Of a DNA stretch of 52,546 nt, positions 8,101 through 16,293 are shown one piece after another. The stretch covers positions 1 to 52,546 of the forward strand of contig NZ_JAHCST010000065.1 in NCBI RefSeq assembly GCF_018476525.1, given 5' to 3'. This stretch comes from Acrocarpospora catenulata (GTDB lineage: Bacteria > Actinomycetota > Actinomycetes > Streptosporangiales > Streptosporangiaceae). The first letter of the stretch is position 1. Each line of letters opens with the position of its first letter. The translations under genes and the position numbers were made by a program. Under the pieces are notes generated by a model. That model did no database searches. It was not told the DNA's origin and saw nothing but the letters and a program-made list of their open reading frames with translations.

Positions 8101-8989
8101 CCTGTCCGCACGGCACATCCTGGAGTTCCCCGGCGGCTACACCCGGACCACAGGACCGGTGATCGGCCGCTTCCTCACCGAACTCCGCGACGGGCGCATC
8201 GTCGGGGTGCGGACCGCCGACGGTCGCACCCTGGTCCCGCCGCTGGAGTACGACCCGCACACCGGCGACCCGGTCACCGGCGAGTACGTCCAGGTCGGGC
8301 CCGCGGGCACGGTCGCCGAATGGACCTGGGTGACCGCGCCCCGCGCCGCGCACCCGCTGGACCGGCCCTTCGCCTGGGCGATGATCAGGCTGGATGGCGC
8401 CGACACCGCGCTGGTGCACGCGGTCGACACCGGGCACCCCAAGGCGATCCGCGCCGGGCTGCGGGTGTGGCCCCGGTGGCGGGCCGAGCGGGTCGGGCAG
8501 ATCACCGACATCGAGTGCTTCGTGCCGGAGGTGACGATGATCGTCTCCCCGGTGCGGACCGAGTACACGGTCACCCCCGGGCGGGCGCTCACCCGCTTCC
8601 TGGAGGGCGTGCGGGACGGCATCCTGCTGGGCGGGCGCTGCGCCACCTGCGACAAGGTGTACCTGCCGTACCGGATCTCCTGCCCGGAGTGCGGCTCCCC
8701 GATCGAGGAGGAGCGCCAGGTGTCCGACACCGGGACGGTCACCACGTTCGCCATCAACAACCTGCCCGACCCGCGGGCCCCCGAGGTGCCGTTCGTCTCC
8801 GCGTACATCCTGCTGGACGGGGCCGACACGCCGATGATCGCGCTGGTCGGCGGCGTCCCCGCGCACGAGGTGCGGCAGGGCATGCGGGTGCGCGCGGTCT
8901 GGGTGCCCGAGGCCGAGCGCACTCTGTCCATGACGAACATCACCTGGTTCGCGCCCACCGGCGAGCCCGACGCCGAGCTGGAGGCCTGA
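8090..8989 (+). CDS. DUF35/OB-fold zinc-ribbon protein (Rv3521-like)
   Basis: 299 aa, longer than single DUF35 proteins (about 130-140 aa). The C-terminal half has a rubredoxin-like zinc ribbon (GGRCATCDKVYLPYR...SCPECGSP) followed by an OB fold (DTGTVTTFAINNLPDP...). The N-terminal half has no motif I recognise but resembles the extra domain of Rv3521-type proteins. DUF35 proteins bind acyl-CoA and form complexes with thiolase-fold partners; in ChsH2-Ltp2 the DUF35 domain is needed for side-chain retro-aldol cleavage. The GTG start at 8090 overlaps the ligase stop, with GGAGG 9 nt upstream. It is followed at 8989 by the thiolase-fold genes, so a DUF35-Ltp complex is likely. Confidence 0.85.
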   Translation: MPSDLSARHILEFPGGYTRTTGPVIGRFLTELRDGRIVGVRTADGRTLVPPLEYDPHTGDPVTGEYVQVGPAGTVAEWTWVTAPRAAHPLDRPFAWAMIRLDGADTALVHAVDTGHPKAIRAGLRVWPRWRAERVGQITDIECFVPEVTMIVSPVRTEYTVTPGRALTRFLEGVRDGILLGGRCATCDKVYLPYRISCPECGSPIEEERQVSDTGTVTTFAINNLPDPRAPEVPFVSAYILLDGADTPMIALVGGVPAHEVRQGMRVRAVWVPEAERTLSMTNITWFAPTGEPDAELEA

Positions 8990-9990
8990 TGCGTGCGGTG
9001 GCCGTCGCGGCGTTCGCCCAGACCGTGCACACCGGCCACGACACCGGCCTGAGCGAACCGGAACTCCTGCTGCCGGTGCTGGCCGAGGTCCGCGCGAAGT
9101 CCGGCCTGCGCGCCTTCGGCTTCACCTGTTCGGGCAGCTGCGACTACCTGGCGGGAGCGCCGTTCTCGTTCGTGTCCGCGCTGGACGCGCTGGGCGCCTG
9201 GCCGCCCATCTCGGAGAGCCACGTGGAGATGGACGCGGCCTTCGCCCTGTACGAGGCGTGGGTGCGCCTCCAGCACGGCGACGTGGACTCCGCCCTGGTG
9301 TACGGCTTCGGCAAGAGCTCCCTGGGCGACCTCAGGGAGATCATGACCTTGCAGCTGGACCCGTACTACCTGGCGCCGCTCGGCCTGGACCAGCTCTCCT
9401 ACGCCGGCCTCCAGGCCGCCGCCCTCGGCGCCGACCGGGCCGAACTGGACGCCATCGTCCGGCGCTGCCGGGCCGACGGCCGGCGCAACCCGTACGCGCT
9501 GGACCTGCCCGACCCCACCGAGCAGGACGACGGCCACGCCGCCCCGATCACCGACGGCGCGGCGGCCGTGGTCCTGGTCGCGGGCGACCTGCTCCGCGAG
9601 TATCCCCGCCTGGCCTACCTCACCGGCATCGCGCACCGCATCGAGCCCCACTACCTGGGCATGCGCGACCTCGCCCGGTCGCCCTCGGCCGCCGACGCGG
9701 CGACGGCGGCGGGGGTCGGCAAGGGCAGGGTGGACGTGGCCGAACTGCACACCCAGTTCAGCCACGAGGAACTCATCCTGCGCGAGGCCCTCGGGCTGCC
9801 CCCGGACACGCTGATCAACCCCTCCGGCGGCCCGCTGGCCGCCAACCCGGTGATGGCCACCGGCCTGATCCGCGTCGGCGAGGCCGCCCAGCGCATCCTG
9901 GACGGCACCGCCGGCCGCGCCGTCGCGCACGCCACCGGCGGCCCCTGCCTCCAGCAGAACCTGGTCGCCGTCCTGTCCGAGGAGGCCTGA
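8989..9990 (+). CDS. Thiolase-fold lipid-transfer-type protein (Ltp4-like)
   Basis: 333 aa, thiolase superfamily of the SCP-x/Ltp group. Recognisable parts are FTCSGSCDYLAG near residues 40-51, ITDGAAAVVLVAGD, the region AELHTQFSHEEL where active thiolases have HDCF, and NPSGGPLAANPVMATGLIR, then TGGPCLQQN. Key thiolase residues are altered, so C-C cleavage by retro-aldol or a structural role beside the next gene is more likely than thiolysis. Start and the previous stop share one base (TGATG), giving translational coupling. Order and sizes (DUF35, about 330 aa, about 380 aa) mirror mycobacterial Rv3521-ltp4-ltp3, from memory. Confidence 0.85.
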   Translation: MRAVAVAAFAQTVHTGHDTGLSEPELLLPVLAEVRAKSGLRAFGFTCSGSCDYLAGAPFSFVSALDALGAWPPISESHVEMDAAFALYEAWVRLQHGDVDSALVYGFGKSSLGDLREIMTLQLDPYYLAPLGLDQLSYAGLQAAALGADRAELDAIVRRCRADGRRNPYALDLPDPTEQDDGHAAPITDGAAAVVLVAGDLLREYPRLAYLTGIAHRIEPHYLGMRDLARSPSAADAATAAGVGKGRVDVAELHTQFSHEELILREALGLPPDTLINPSGGPLAANPVMATGLIRVGEAAQRILDGTAGRAVAHATGGPCLQQNLVAVLSEEA

Positions 9991-11138
9991 TGGGCAACCG
10001 CTGCGCGGTCATCGGCGTCGGCCAGACCCACTACACCACCAAACGCCGGGACGTCTCGATGGCCGGGCTGGTCCGCGAGGCCGCGCTGCGCGCACTCGAA
10101 GACGCCGAGCTCACCTTCAGGGACATCGACGCCGTCGTGATCGGCAAGGCCCCCGACCTGTTCGAGGGCGTGATGATGCCGGAGGCGTACCTGGCGGACG
10201 CGCTGGGCGCGGCGGGCAAGCCGGTGACGCGGGTGCACACCGCCGGTTCGGTGGGCGGCTCGACCGCGCTGGTGGGCGCGTCGCTGATCCAGGGCGGAGT
10301 GCACGACCGGGTGCTCGTGGTCGCCTACGAGAAGCAGTCGGAGTCCAACGCGACCTGGGCGCTCTCCACCCACCTGCCGTTCACCGCCTCGCTGGTGGTC
10401 GGCGCGGGCGGCTACTTCGCCCCGCACATCCGGGAGTACGTGCGCCGCTCCGGCGCGCCCGCCCACATCGGCGCCCTGGTCGCGGTCAAAGACCGGCGCA
10501 ACGCTCTCAAGAACCCGTACGCGCACCTGAGGATCCCCGGCATCGACCGGGCCATGGTGGAGTCCACCCCGATGCTCTGGGAGCCCATCCGCTACCTGGA
10601 GACCTGCCCGTCCTCCGACGGCGCCTGCGCCCTGGTGCTCGCCTCCGAACGCGCCGCCACCGGCCGCCCCGCCTGGGTGCACGGTACGGCCATGCGTTCA
10701 GAACCCATCTTCCGGGCCGGCCGGGACACCGTGAACCCGCGGGCCGGCCAGGACTGCGCCGCCGACGTCTACCGGCAGGCCGGGATCACCGACCCGCGCC
10801 GGGAGATCGACGTCGCCGAGGTCTACGTCCCGTTCTCCTGGTACGAGCCGATGTGGCTGGAGAACCTGGGCTTCGCCGACCTGACCGAGGGCTGGAAGCT
10901 CACCGAGTCCGGCGCCACCGCGCTGGACGGCGACATCCCCTGGAACGCCTCCGGTGGCGTGCTCAGCAGCAACCCGATCGGCGCCTCCGGGCTGATCCGG
11001 TTCGCCGAGGCCGCGCTCCAGGTGCGCGGCCTGGCGGGGGAGCACCAGGTGGCGGGGGCGCGGACCGCGCTCGGGCACGCGTACGGCGGAGGCGCCCAGT
11101 TCTTCGCGATGTGGATCGTCGGAGCCGACAAACCCTGA
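9990..11138 (+). CDS. Thiolase-fold lipid-transfer-type protein lacking catalytic Cys (Ltp3/Ltp2-like aldolase candidate)
   Basis: 382 aa SCP-x/Ltp-type protein coupled to the preceding gene (TGATG). Where SCP-x thiolases have the nucleophile in NNNCATGSTAL, this protein has HTAGSVGGSTAL, so Cys is Ser. Where they have the HDCF motif it has EVYVPFSWYEP, losing both His and Cys. C-terminally, ASGGVLSSNPIGASGLIR and GHAYGGGAQFFAMW are conserved. Ltp2, a known retro-aldolase of cholesterol side-chain breakdown, also lacks thiolase residues and uses tyrosines with a DUF35 partner. With the DUF35 and Ltp4-like neighbours, a retro-aldol lyase acting on a 24-hydroxy sterol-CoA is the best inference. 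Confidence 0.85.
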   Translation: MGNRCAVIGVGQTHYTTKRRDVSMAGLVREAALRALEDAELTFRDIDAVVIGKAPDLFEGVMMPEAYLADALGAAGKPVTRVHTAGSVGGSTALVGASLIQGGVHDRVLVVAYEKQSESNATWALSTHLPFTASLVVGAGGYFAPHIREYVRRSGAPAHIGALVAVKDRRNALKNPYAHLRIPGIDRAMVESTPMLWEPIRYLETCPSSDGACALVLASERAATGRPAWVHGTAMRSEPIFRAGRDTVNPRAGQDCAADVYRQAGITDPRREIDVAEVYVPFSWYEPMWLENLGFADLTEGWKLTESGATALDGDIPWNASGGVLSSNPIGASGLIRFAEAALQVRGLAGEHQVAGARTALGHAYGGGAQFFAMWIVGADKP

Positions 11139-11173
11139 TCCCCCATGGCCTGATCCTCACGGAAGGAGTCCGC

Positions 11174-12751
11174 ATGGAGTTCAACCACGCCGACCTGTTC
11201 GAGGGGCTCGCCGACGTGGTCGGGGAGCGCGTCGCCGCCGTCTGCGGCAGCGAGCGGGTCACCTACGCCGAACTGGAAGCCCAGGCCAACCGGCTGGCTC
11301 ACCACCTGGCCGCGCACGGGATCGGCGCGGGGGACCACGTCGGGATCCAGCTCTACAACGGCATCGAGTACCTCACCGGGCTACTGGCCACGCTGAAACT
11401 CCGGGCCGTCCCGATCAACGTGAACTACCGCTACGTCGAGGCCGAACTGCGCTACCTGTACACCGACTCCGACATGGCCGCCCTCATCTTCGACGCGGAG
11501 TTCGGCCCGCGGGTGGCCGCCGCGGCCGCGCAGGCCCCCCGATTACGGCACCTGATCGCGGTGGGCGGGCCCGCGGAGTCCGCGATCCCATGGCCGACCG
11601 CCTTGTCCGGAATGCCGGACACGCGGGACTTCCCGGCCCGGTCCGGCCAGGACGTCTACATCATCTACACCGGAGGCACCACCGGCCTGCCCAAAGGCGT
11701 CATGTGGCACACCGAGGACCTCTTCATGGCCTTCGGCGGCGGCAACCCGTGGGGCGCGCCCCTGACCTCCCCCGACGCCGTCATCGAACAGGCCAGGAAC
11801 GCCGGACCGCTCACCATGATGGCCGCCGCGCCGCTCATGCACGGCGCCGCCCAGATGGGCACCTTCATCACCTGGTGGATGGGCGGAACCATGGTGTACG
11901 TCCCGAAGTTCGACGCCCAGGAGGTGCTGGCCGCGATCGAACGCGAGAAGGTGATAACCCTCAACATCACCGGCGACGCCATGGCACGGCCGCTCGCCGA
12001 CGCCATCGCCACCGGCGCGTACGACCTGTCCTCGCTGTTCGTGATGAGCTCCACGGGCGCCATCCTGACCGGCACGGTCCGCGACCGCCTCCAGGAACTC
12101 CTCCCCAACACCATGATCATGGACAGCTTCGGCTCCACCGAATCCGGCTACACCGCCGCCGCCGTCGCCGGCTCCTCCCCGGAATCCGGCCTCAAGTACC
12201 AGCCCAACGCCAACTCCACGATGGCCGTCCTGGACGCCGCGCTCCAGCCCGTACGCCCCGGCTCCGGCGAGATGGGCACCGTCGCCAAAACCGGCCGCAT
12301 CGCCTTCGGCTACTACAACGACCCGCAGAAGACCGCGGAAACCTTCGTCACCGACCCCGCCGGCGTGACCTGGCTCCTCACCGGCGACCTCGCCATGGTC
12401 GAGGAGGACGGCACCATGCGCGTCTTCGGGCGCGGCTCCCAGTGCATCAACACCGGCGGCGAGAAGGTCTTCCCCGAAGAGGTCGAAGCCGTGCTCAAAG
12501 GCCACCCCGCCGTCTTCGACGCCGTGGTCACCGGCATCCCCGACGACCACTGGGGCCACCGCGTGGCCGCCGTCGTCGAACCCCGCCCGGACCTCCCGGT
12601 CACCGCCGACGACCTCACCGCCCACTGCCGCACCCGCCTGGCCAGCTACAAGATCCCCCGCACGTACGCCTTCGTCCCCCAGATCCACCGCTCCCCGGCG
12701 GGCAAGGCCGACTACCGCTGGGCCAGAGAACAGGCCCAGGCCGCGAAGTAG
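11174..12751 (+). CDS. Acyl-CoA ligase, FadD19-like (sterol side chain)
   Basis: 525 aa adenylate-forming ligase. The N-terminal region (YAELEAQANRLAHHLAAHGI, then NVNYRYVEAELRYLYTDSDM) closely resembles mycobacterial FadD19 as I recall it. Core motifs: YIIYTGGTTGLPKGVMW, DSFGSTESGY, GRGSQCINTGGEKVFPEE, and A10 lysine in SPAGKADYRW. FadD19 is described as activating sterol C26 acids and as needed for C-24-branched side chains, the same step family as Ltp3/Ltp4 next door. The ATG follows GGAAGGAG and starts 35 nt after the thiolase-fold gene, probably in the same transcript. It ends 4 nt from the convergent NB-ARC gene. Confidence 0.9.
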   Translation: MEFNHADLFEGLADVVGERVAAVCGSERVTYAELEAQANRLAHHLAAHGIGAGDHVGIQLYNGIEYLTGLLATLKLRAVPINVNYRYVEAELRYLYTDSDMAALIFDAEFGPRVAAAAAQAPRLRHLIAVGGPAESAIPWPTALSGMPDTRDFPARSGQDVYIIYTGGTTGLPKGVMWHTEDLFMAFGGGNPWGAPLTSPDAVIEQARNAGPLTMMAAAPLMHGAAQMGTFITWWMGGTMVYVPKFDAQEVLAAIEREKVITLNITGDAMARPLADAIATGAYDLSSLFVMSSTGAILTGTVRDRLQELLPNTMIMDSFGSTESGYTAAAVAGSSPESGLKYQPNANSTMAVLDAALQPVRPGSGEMGTVAKTGRIAFGYYNDPQKTAETFVTDPAGVTWLLTGDLAMVEEDGTMRVFGRGSQCINTGGEKVFPEEVEAVLKGHPAVFDAVVTGIPDDHWGHRVAAVVEPRPDLPVTADDLTAHCRTRLASYKIPRTYAFVPQIHRSPAGKADYRWAREQAQAAK

Positions 12752-12755
12752 GCCA

Positions 12756-15254
12756 TCAACCAAGATCTGCCAGCAGCGCGCCGACGGCGTCCGCCTGCGG
12801 GTCTTCGAGGTCGCGGAAGAGTGCGAGGCACTGTTGCCACGCCTCCCGCGCCCGCCCGTCGTTCCCGGACGCCCGGTACGCCTTGCCCAGATCGACCAGG
12901 ACAACCGCCACGTGCCGGCGGTCACCCAGTTCGCCGAACGTCTCGACGGCCGTCCGGAACATGGCGACCGCGCTGTCGAGATCGTCCGCGGCGGTCCGGA
13001 CCAGCCCGATCTGGTGGAGACAGAGGGCCTGGCTCCACCGATTGCCGAGCTCTTCGAATATCTGGAGGGCCTCCATGTAGTACGCGTGGGCGACCGCGTA
13101 CTCCGTCAGGCCCGCGTGACCGCCGGCGATGCTGAGCAGGGCCATTCCCTCACCCCGCCGGTCACCGATCCTCCGCAGCAGCGGGAGCGCCGCCTGGGAG
13201 CGTTCGATGGCCCGGCCGTAGTCTCCGGTGGACTGGGCGACCAGAGCACCGCCACGCAGCGAGAACGCCTCCCCCCACTCATCGCCGGAGTCCCGGCTGA
13301 TGTGCAGGGCGTCTTCATAGTGGACGGCGGCCCCCGGGAAATTCCCCATGTCCCACTTCGCGTCACCCAGCAGGATCAGCACCCACGCCTCGGCGCCACG
13401 ATCGCCGATCCGCCGGGCGGCGCGCAGCCCCATCTCATGACTGGATATCCAGTCGCTCCAGTACGAGAAACGCTCGAAAAAGGCCATCAACGCGACGGCC
13501 ATCTTCCACACCAGATCGTCCTGCCCGGCCTCCGCCGCCTGCCGCAGCGCGTCCATGAGGTTCGCCCGCTCGCGCTCACACCAGGCCAGGGCGTCATCGA
13601 TACCCGAGAACGACATCGGAGGGACGAGCTCGTCCTCCGGATCGAACGGAATGGGCCGCCCCTGCGGCAGCACGATCCGGTAGACGCCCGAGCAACTCCG
13701 CAGATACCAGAGCAGAATCCGGCGCTCAGTCGAGGCACGGACCTCGGCCGGCTCCTCGGCCTGCGCCCGCTCGACCGCGTACGCGCGAAGGAGATCATGG
13801 AATCGGTATCGTTCCTCGTGCGTCTCCTGAATCATGTGCAGGCCGGTGAGCGCATCCAGCAGCCGGCGCGCCTGGTTCGGCGCGGTGTCGGCGAGCACGG
13901 CGGCCGCGGCCAGGCTGACCTCGGAACCGGCGTGCATCCCCAGCAGCCGGAACATGCGCGCAGCGTCCGCCGGCAGGGCGCGATACGACCAGGACAGCAC
14001 CGATCGCACCTCGGCCAGCTCGTCGTCGCCGGAGGAGAACGCGTCAAGACGGTCGCGCTCCGCGGCCAGCTCCGCCGACAGCCCGCTCAGCGTGAGGTAG
14101 CCCCTGAGCACCGCGCGCTCCGCCACGATACGGATGGCGAGCGGAAGGTAGGAGCACTGTTCGGCCAGTCTGAGCGCCGCGGCGGGCTCGGCGTCCACTC
14201 TCGCGGCGCCGATGATGCTGCCCAGCAGTCGGATGGATTCTTCGGGTGAAAGAACGTCAATGACCATACGTTTCACACCATCCCTGATCACTAGTCCGGA
14301 CAGGAGGCTGCGACTCGTGATAACAACCATCGATGTCGGCGACCCGGGCAAAAGCGGACGCACTTGCTCCGCGGTGGCGGCGTTGTCGAGCACCACCAAT
14401 ATGCGTTTTCCTTCCATCGCGGACCGATAGAGAGCGGATCTCGCGTCCAATCCGGCCGGTATCTTCGCAGCCGGAATGTTCAGGTATCGCAGGAGGGTAT
14501 CAAGCGCCTGCTCCGCCGAGAGCTGCGGCATTCGGTCGTAGCCGCGCAGATTGATATAGAGATCCCCGTCGGGAAACCTGTCCTTGACCCGGTGCGCCCA
14601 GTGCACGGCCAGCGCGGTCTTCCCGACACCGGCCTCCCCGGCGATCGCCGAAATTATTATCGGCGCCGGCCGTGCGCTCGCCGGCTCGGCCAACGCGGCC
14701 AGATTGTCGTCGAGTTCTTCCAGGGAGTTCTCGCGGTTGACGAAAGGGCTGATCGCGGGTGGCAGCTGCCGGGGAGTGGGCAGGCGCCCTTCCCGGGTGA
14801 AGCCGAGCCTCTCGTGCAAGGCGAGCGAGGCCGTGTTGAAGTCGTATATTTCAACGGTGCACTTGTGAAAGCGCCGCTCCGTGAACATGTAGCGCAGCAC
14901 CAGTCGCGCGGCCTGCGTCGCGAAGCGCCGCCGCTGGTATTCCTGGAGTATCGCGATGCCGTATTTGAAGCTGCCCGCGCGCGGGTCGGCGTCGAACGTG
15001 GCCAGCGCACCGGCCAGGCGGGTTTCGCCGAGCGGTTCGATGCCCAACGCGAAGCTGTCCCCATCCGTGCCCCGATCGGCGAGTTCCCTGGTCTCCCGCT
15101 GGTAGGTCTCGACGGACTTGGGCGGGCCCAGCGCGCTGACCCCGCGAACCCCTGGGCTGTACTGGTCGAAGGCGTGGTAGTAGGGCCAGTCCGACGCCTC
15201 GATCGCGCGCAGCCTGACCAGGTCACCGGCCCAGTACGAGTGAGGCGAATCCAC
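12756..15254 (-). CDS. GNAT acetyltransferase-NB-ARC ATPase-TPR fusion protein
   Basis: 832 aa. Residues 1-160 form a RimJ-type GNAT domain: acetyl-CoA segment EYQRRRFATQAARL (about 105-118) and NTASLALHERLGF (140-152). A PFVNRENSLEELDD linker leads into a STAND/NB-ARC NTPase with Walker A GEAGVGKTAL (206-215), Walker B-like ILVVLDNA, and YLPLAIRIVAE in the GLPL position. The C-terminal 250 residues are TPR-like helical repeats. AfsR/SARP proteins share the NB-ARC-TPR part but begin with a DNA-binding domain; here an acetyltransferase takes that place. This suggests ligand sensing by TPRs, oligomerisation by the NTPase, and output by acetylation. The GTG start lies 9 nt after the DUF6879 gene. 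Function is inferred, not known. Confidence 0.9.
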   Translation of the reverse strand: MDSPHSYWAGDLVRLRAIEASDWPYYHAFDQYSPGVRGVSALGPPKSVETYQRETRELADRGTDGDSFALGIEPLGETRLAGALATFDADPRAGSFKYGIAILQEYQRRRFATQAARLVLRYMFTERRFHKCTVEIYDFNTASLALHERLGFTREGRLPTPRQLPPAISPFVNRENSLEELDDNLAALAEPASARPAPIIISAIAGEAGVGKTALAVHWAHRVKDRFPDGDLYINLRGYDRMPQLSAEQALDTLLRYLNIPAAKIPAGLDARSALYRSAMEGKRILVVLDNAATAEQVRPLLPGSPTSMVVITSRSLLSGLVIRDGVKRMVIDVLSPEESIRLLGSIIGAARVDAEPAAALRLAEQCSYLPLAIRIVAERAVLRGYLTLSGLSAELAAERDRLDAFSSGDDELAEVRSVLSWSYRALPADAARMFRLLGMHAGSEVSLAAAAVLADTAPNQARRLLDALTGLHMIQETHEERYRFHDLLRAYAVERAQAEEPAEVRASTERRILLWYLRSCSGVYRIVLPQGRPIPFDPEDELVPPMSFSGIDDALAWCERERANLMDALRQAAEAGQDDLVWKMAVALMAFFERFSYWSDWISSHEMGLRAARRIGDRGAEAWVLILLGDAKWDMGNFPGAAVHYEDALHISRDSGDEWGEAFSLRGGALVAQSTGDYGRAIERSQAALPLLRRIGDRRGEGMALLSIAGGHAGLTEYAVAHAYYMEALQIFEELGNRWSQALCLHQIGLVRTAADDLDSAVAMFRTAVETFGELGDRRHVAVVLVDLGKAYRASGNDGRAREAWQQCLALFRDLEDPQADAVGALLADLG

Positions 15255-15263
15255 CGCCGGCCC

Positions 15264-15806
15264 CTATCGGCCCACGGGGAAGGCATCCAGGTACCGGTCG
15301 AACGTGAGGGCGTGATGCCAGGTGGCGTCCCGCCATTGGAGGTGCCGCACGACCTCGGCCGGATCCTCGGTGCTTTCGAAGCCGAGAAACCGGTCGTCGG
15401 ATTCGTTGAATCTCAGGAAAACCAGGAGGCGACTGTCGAATACCCAGTAGTCGTAGTCGGGAAGCTTCAGTTCGTGCGCGGTGTCGCGGAGCAGATAGCG
15501 GATGTCCTCGCCGGCGTCGAGATTGAGCCGGGTGTTCGCTATTTCGAACCGGAGAAAGTCGCTGGGTGGATCGTCGACGACCCGGACCCTTTCCACGCGC
15601 TTGCCCGTCGCCGTCTGCTCGGACATGAGATCGAGCCAAGGGCGTAGCCATTCGCTGCCCGGGTCCGCTCCGGTGAGAAAGCGCTGGAACGGCGCGTCCT
15701 CGCTGGCGACGCCGTACATACGCCGTACTTCCAGCCGGTAGGCGGTGTGTTGGAATCCGGAGAACAGGGAAACAAAGGCATCGTTGTCGGTGATGAGACC
15801 GCCCAT
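15264..15806 (-). CDS. DUF6879 family protein
   Basis: 180 aa. The pattern (DAFVSLFSGFQHTAYRLEVR near the start, WLDLMSEQTATGKRVERVRV, then PSDFLRFEIANTRLNLDAGE and DYWVFDSRLLVFLRF) is that of DUF6879, which in actinomycetes is usually found beside XRE regulators and small acidic proteins in WhiJ/BldB-like loci. The ATG starts one base after the stop of the 66-aa gene (TGACATG), so translation is coupled. The usual XRE regulator is absent; a GNAT-NB-ARC-TPR gene follows instead. Biochemical role unknown. A longer frame to 15881 would overlap the upstream gene and is not preferred. Confidence 0.85.
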   Translation of the reverse strand: MGGLITDNDAFVSLFSGFQHTAYRLEVRRMYGVASEDAPFQRFLTGADPGSEWLRPWLDLMSEQTATGKRVERVRVVDDPPSDFLRFEIANTRLNLDAGEDIRYLLRDTAHELKLPDYDYWVFDSRLLVFLRFNESDDRFLGFESTEDPAEVVRHLQWRDATWHHALTFDRYLDAFPVGR

Positions 15807-15807
15807 G

Positions 15808-16008
15808 TCAGACCGTGAAGTCGTACCCGGCCAAGAGGCTTCGGGGGACGACGACGAAGGTCTCGCCAGGGAGGACGTCACGCAATTGTCCGAGGGCTTC
15901 CTCGTCGGTCAGCCGGTAGCCCTGGACAACGATTTCACCGGTATCGGTCTCGTACAGGCTGGGACATGATCCAGCATTGCTGGACGTCGCCAGAAAACGC
16001 AGCCTCAT
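15808..16008 (-). CDS. 66-aa partner protein of the DUF6879 locus
   Basis: Small soluble protein with the pattern CPSLYETDTGEIVVQGYRLTD followed by ALGQLRDVLPGETFVVVPR. Similar small proteins, from memory, precede DUF6879 genes in many actinomycetes. The ATG is preceded by GGGGGAGAGC on the minus strand. It is the first gene of a three-gene operon ending in the GNAT-NB-ARC-TPR protein, with one base separating it from DUF6879. The tight stoichiometric coupling suggests a complex or antidote-like pair, but no function is established. Confidence 0.8.
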   Translation of the reverse strand: MRLRFLATSSNAGSCPSLYETDTGEIVVQGYRLTDEEALGQLRDVLPGETFVVVPRSLLAGYDFTV

Positions 16009-16293
16009 GAGCTCTCCCCCACACGGTTTTTGACCTTGCCGCAGATAATAACTTATCCGTGGTTCTTTACCAATGGCCCGCGTAGTAGGTATAGGACTGC
16101 CCTAAGGTTGATCATCTAGTTCTAGTGGTGCCCCCGCGCTTTAGGTCTCTTGTGATGGTGTGGCGACCAAAGAGGCTTATGTGCTGCCACCTGTGGCTGG
16201 TGCGTGTCCGAGAAATCCGGCCCGCCGCATTCTACTGATTTCGCGCATACCGAATTATTGTTGGAATAATTCCTTCAAATTCGCCTGAACGGT
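16009..16293. other. AT-richer intergenic region upstream of the DUF6879 operon
   Basis: 285 nt with no credible gene; clearly less GC-rich than its surroundings. It should hold the promoter of the minus-strand operon starting at 16008 and the 3' end of the DUF3817 transcript. No RNA gene was recognised. Confidence 0.6.
16046..16073 (-). promoter_or_regulatory. Candidate sigma-70 promoter of the DUF6879/GNAT-NB-ARC operon
   Basis: On the minus strand TTGGTA and TTATTA are separated by 16 nt, about 38 nt before the 66-aa gene start. The AT-rich -10 stands out in this GC-rich DNA. Prediction by eye. Confidence 0.35.
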
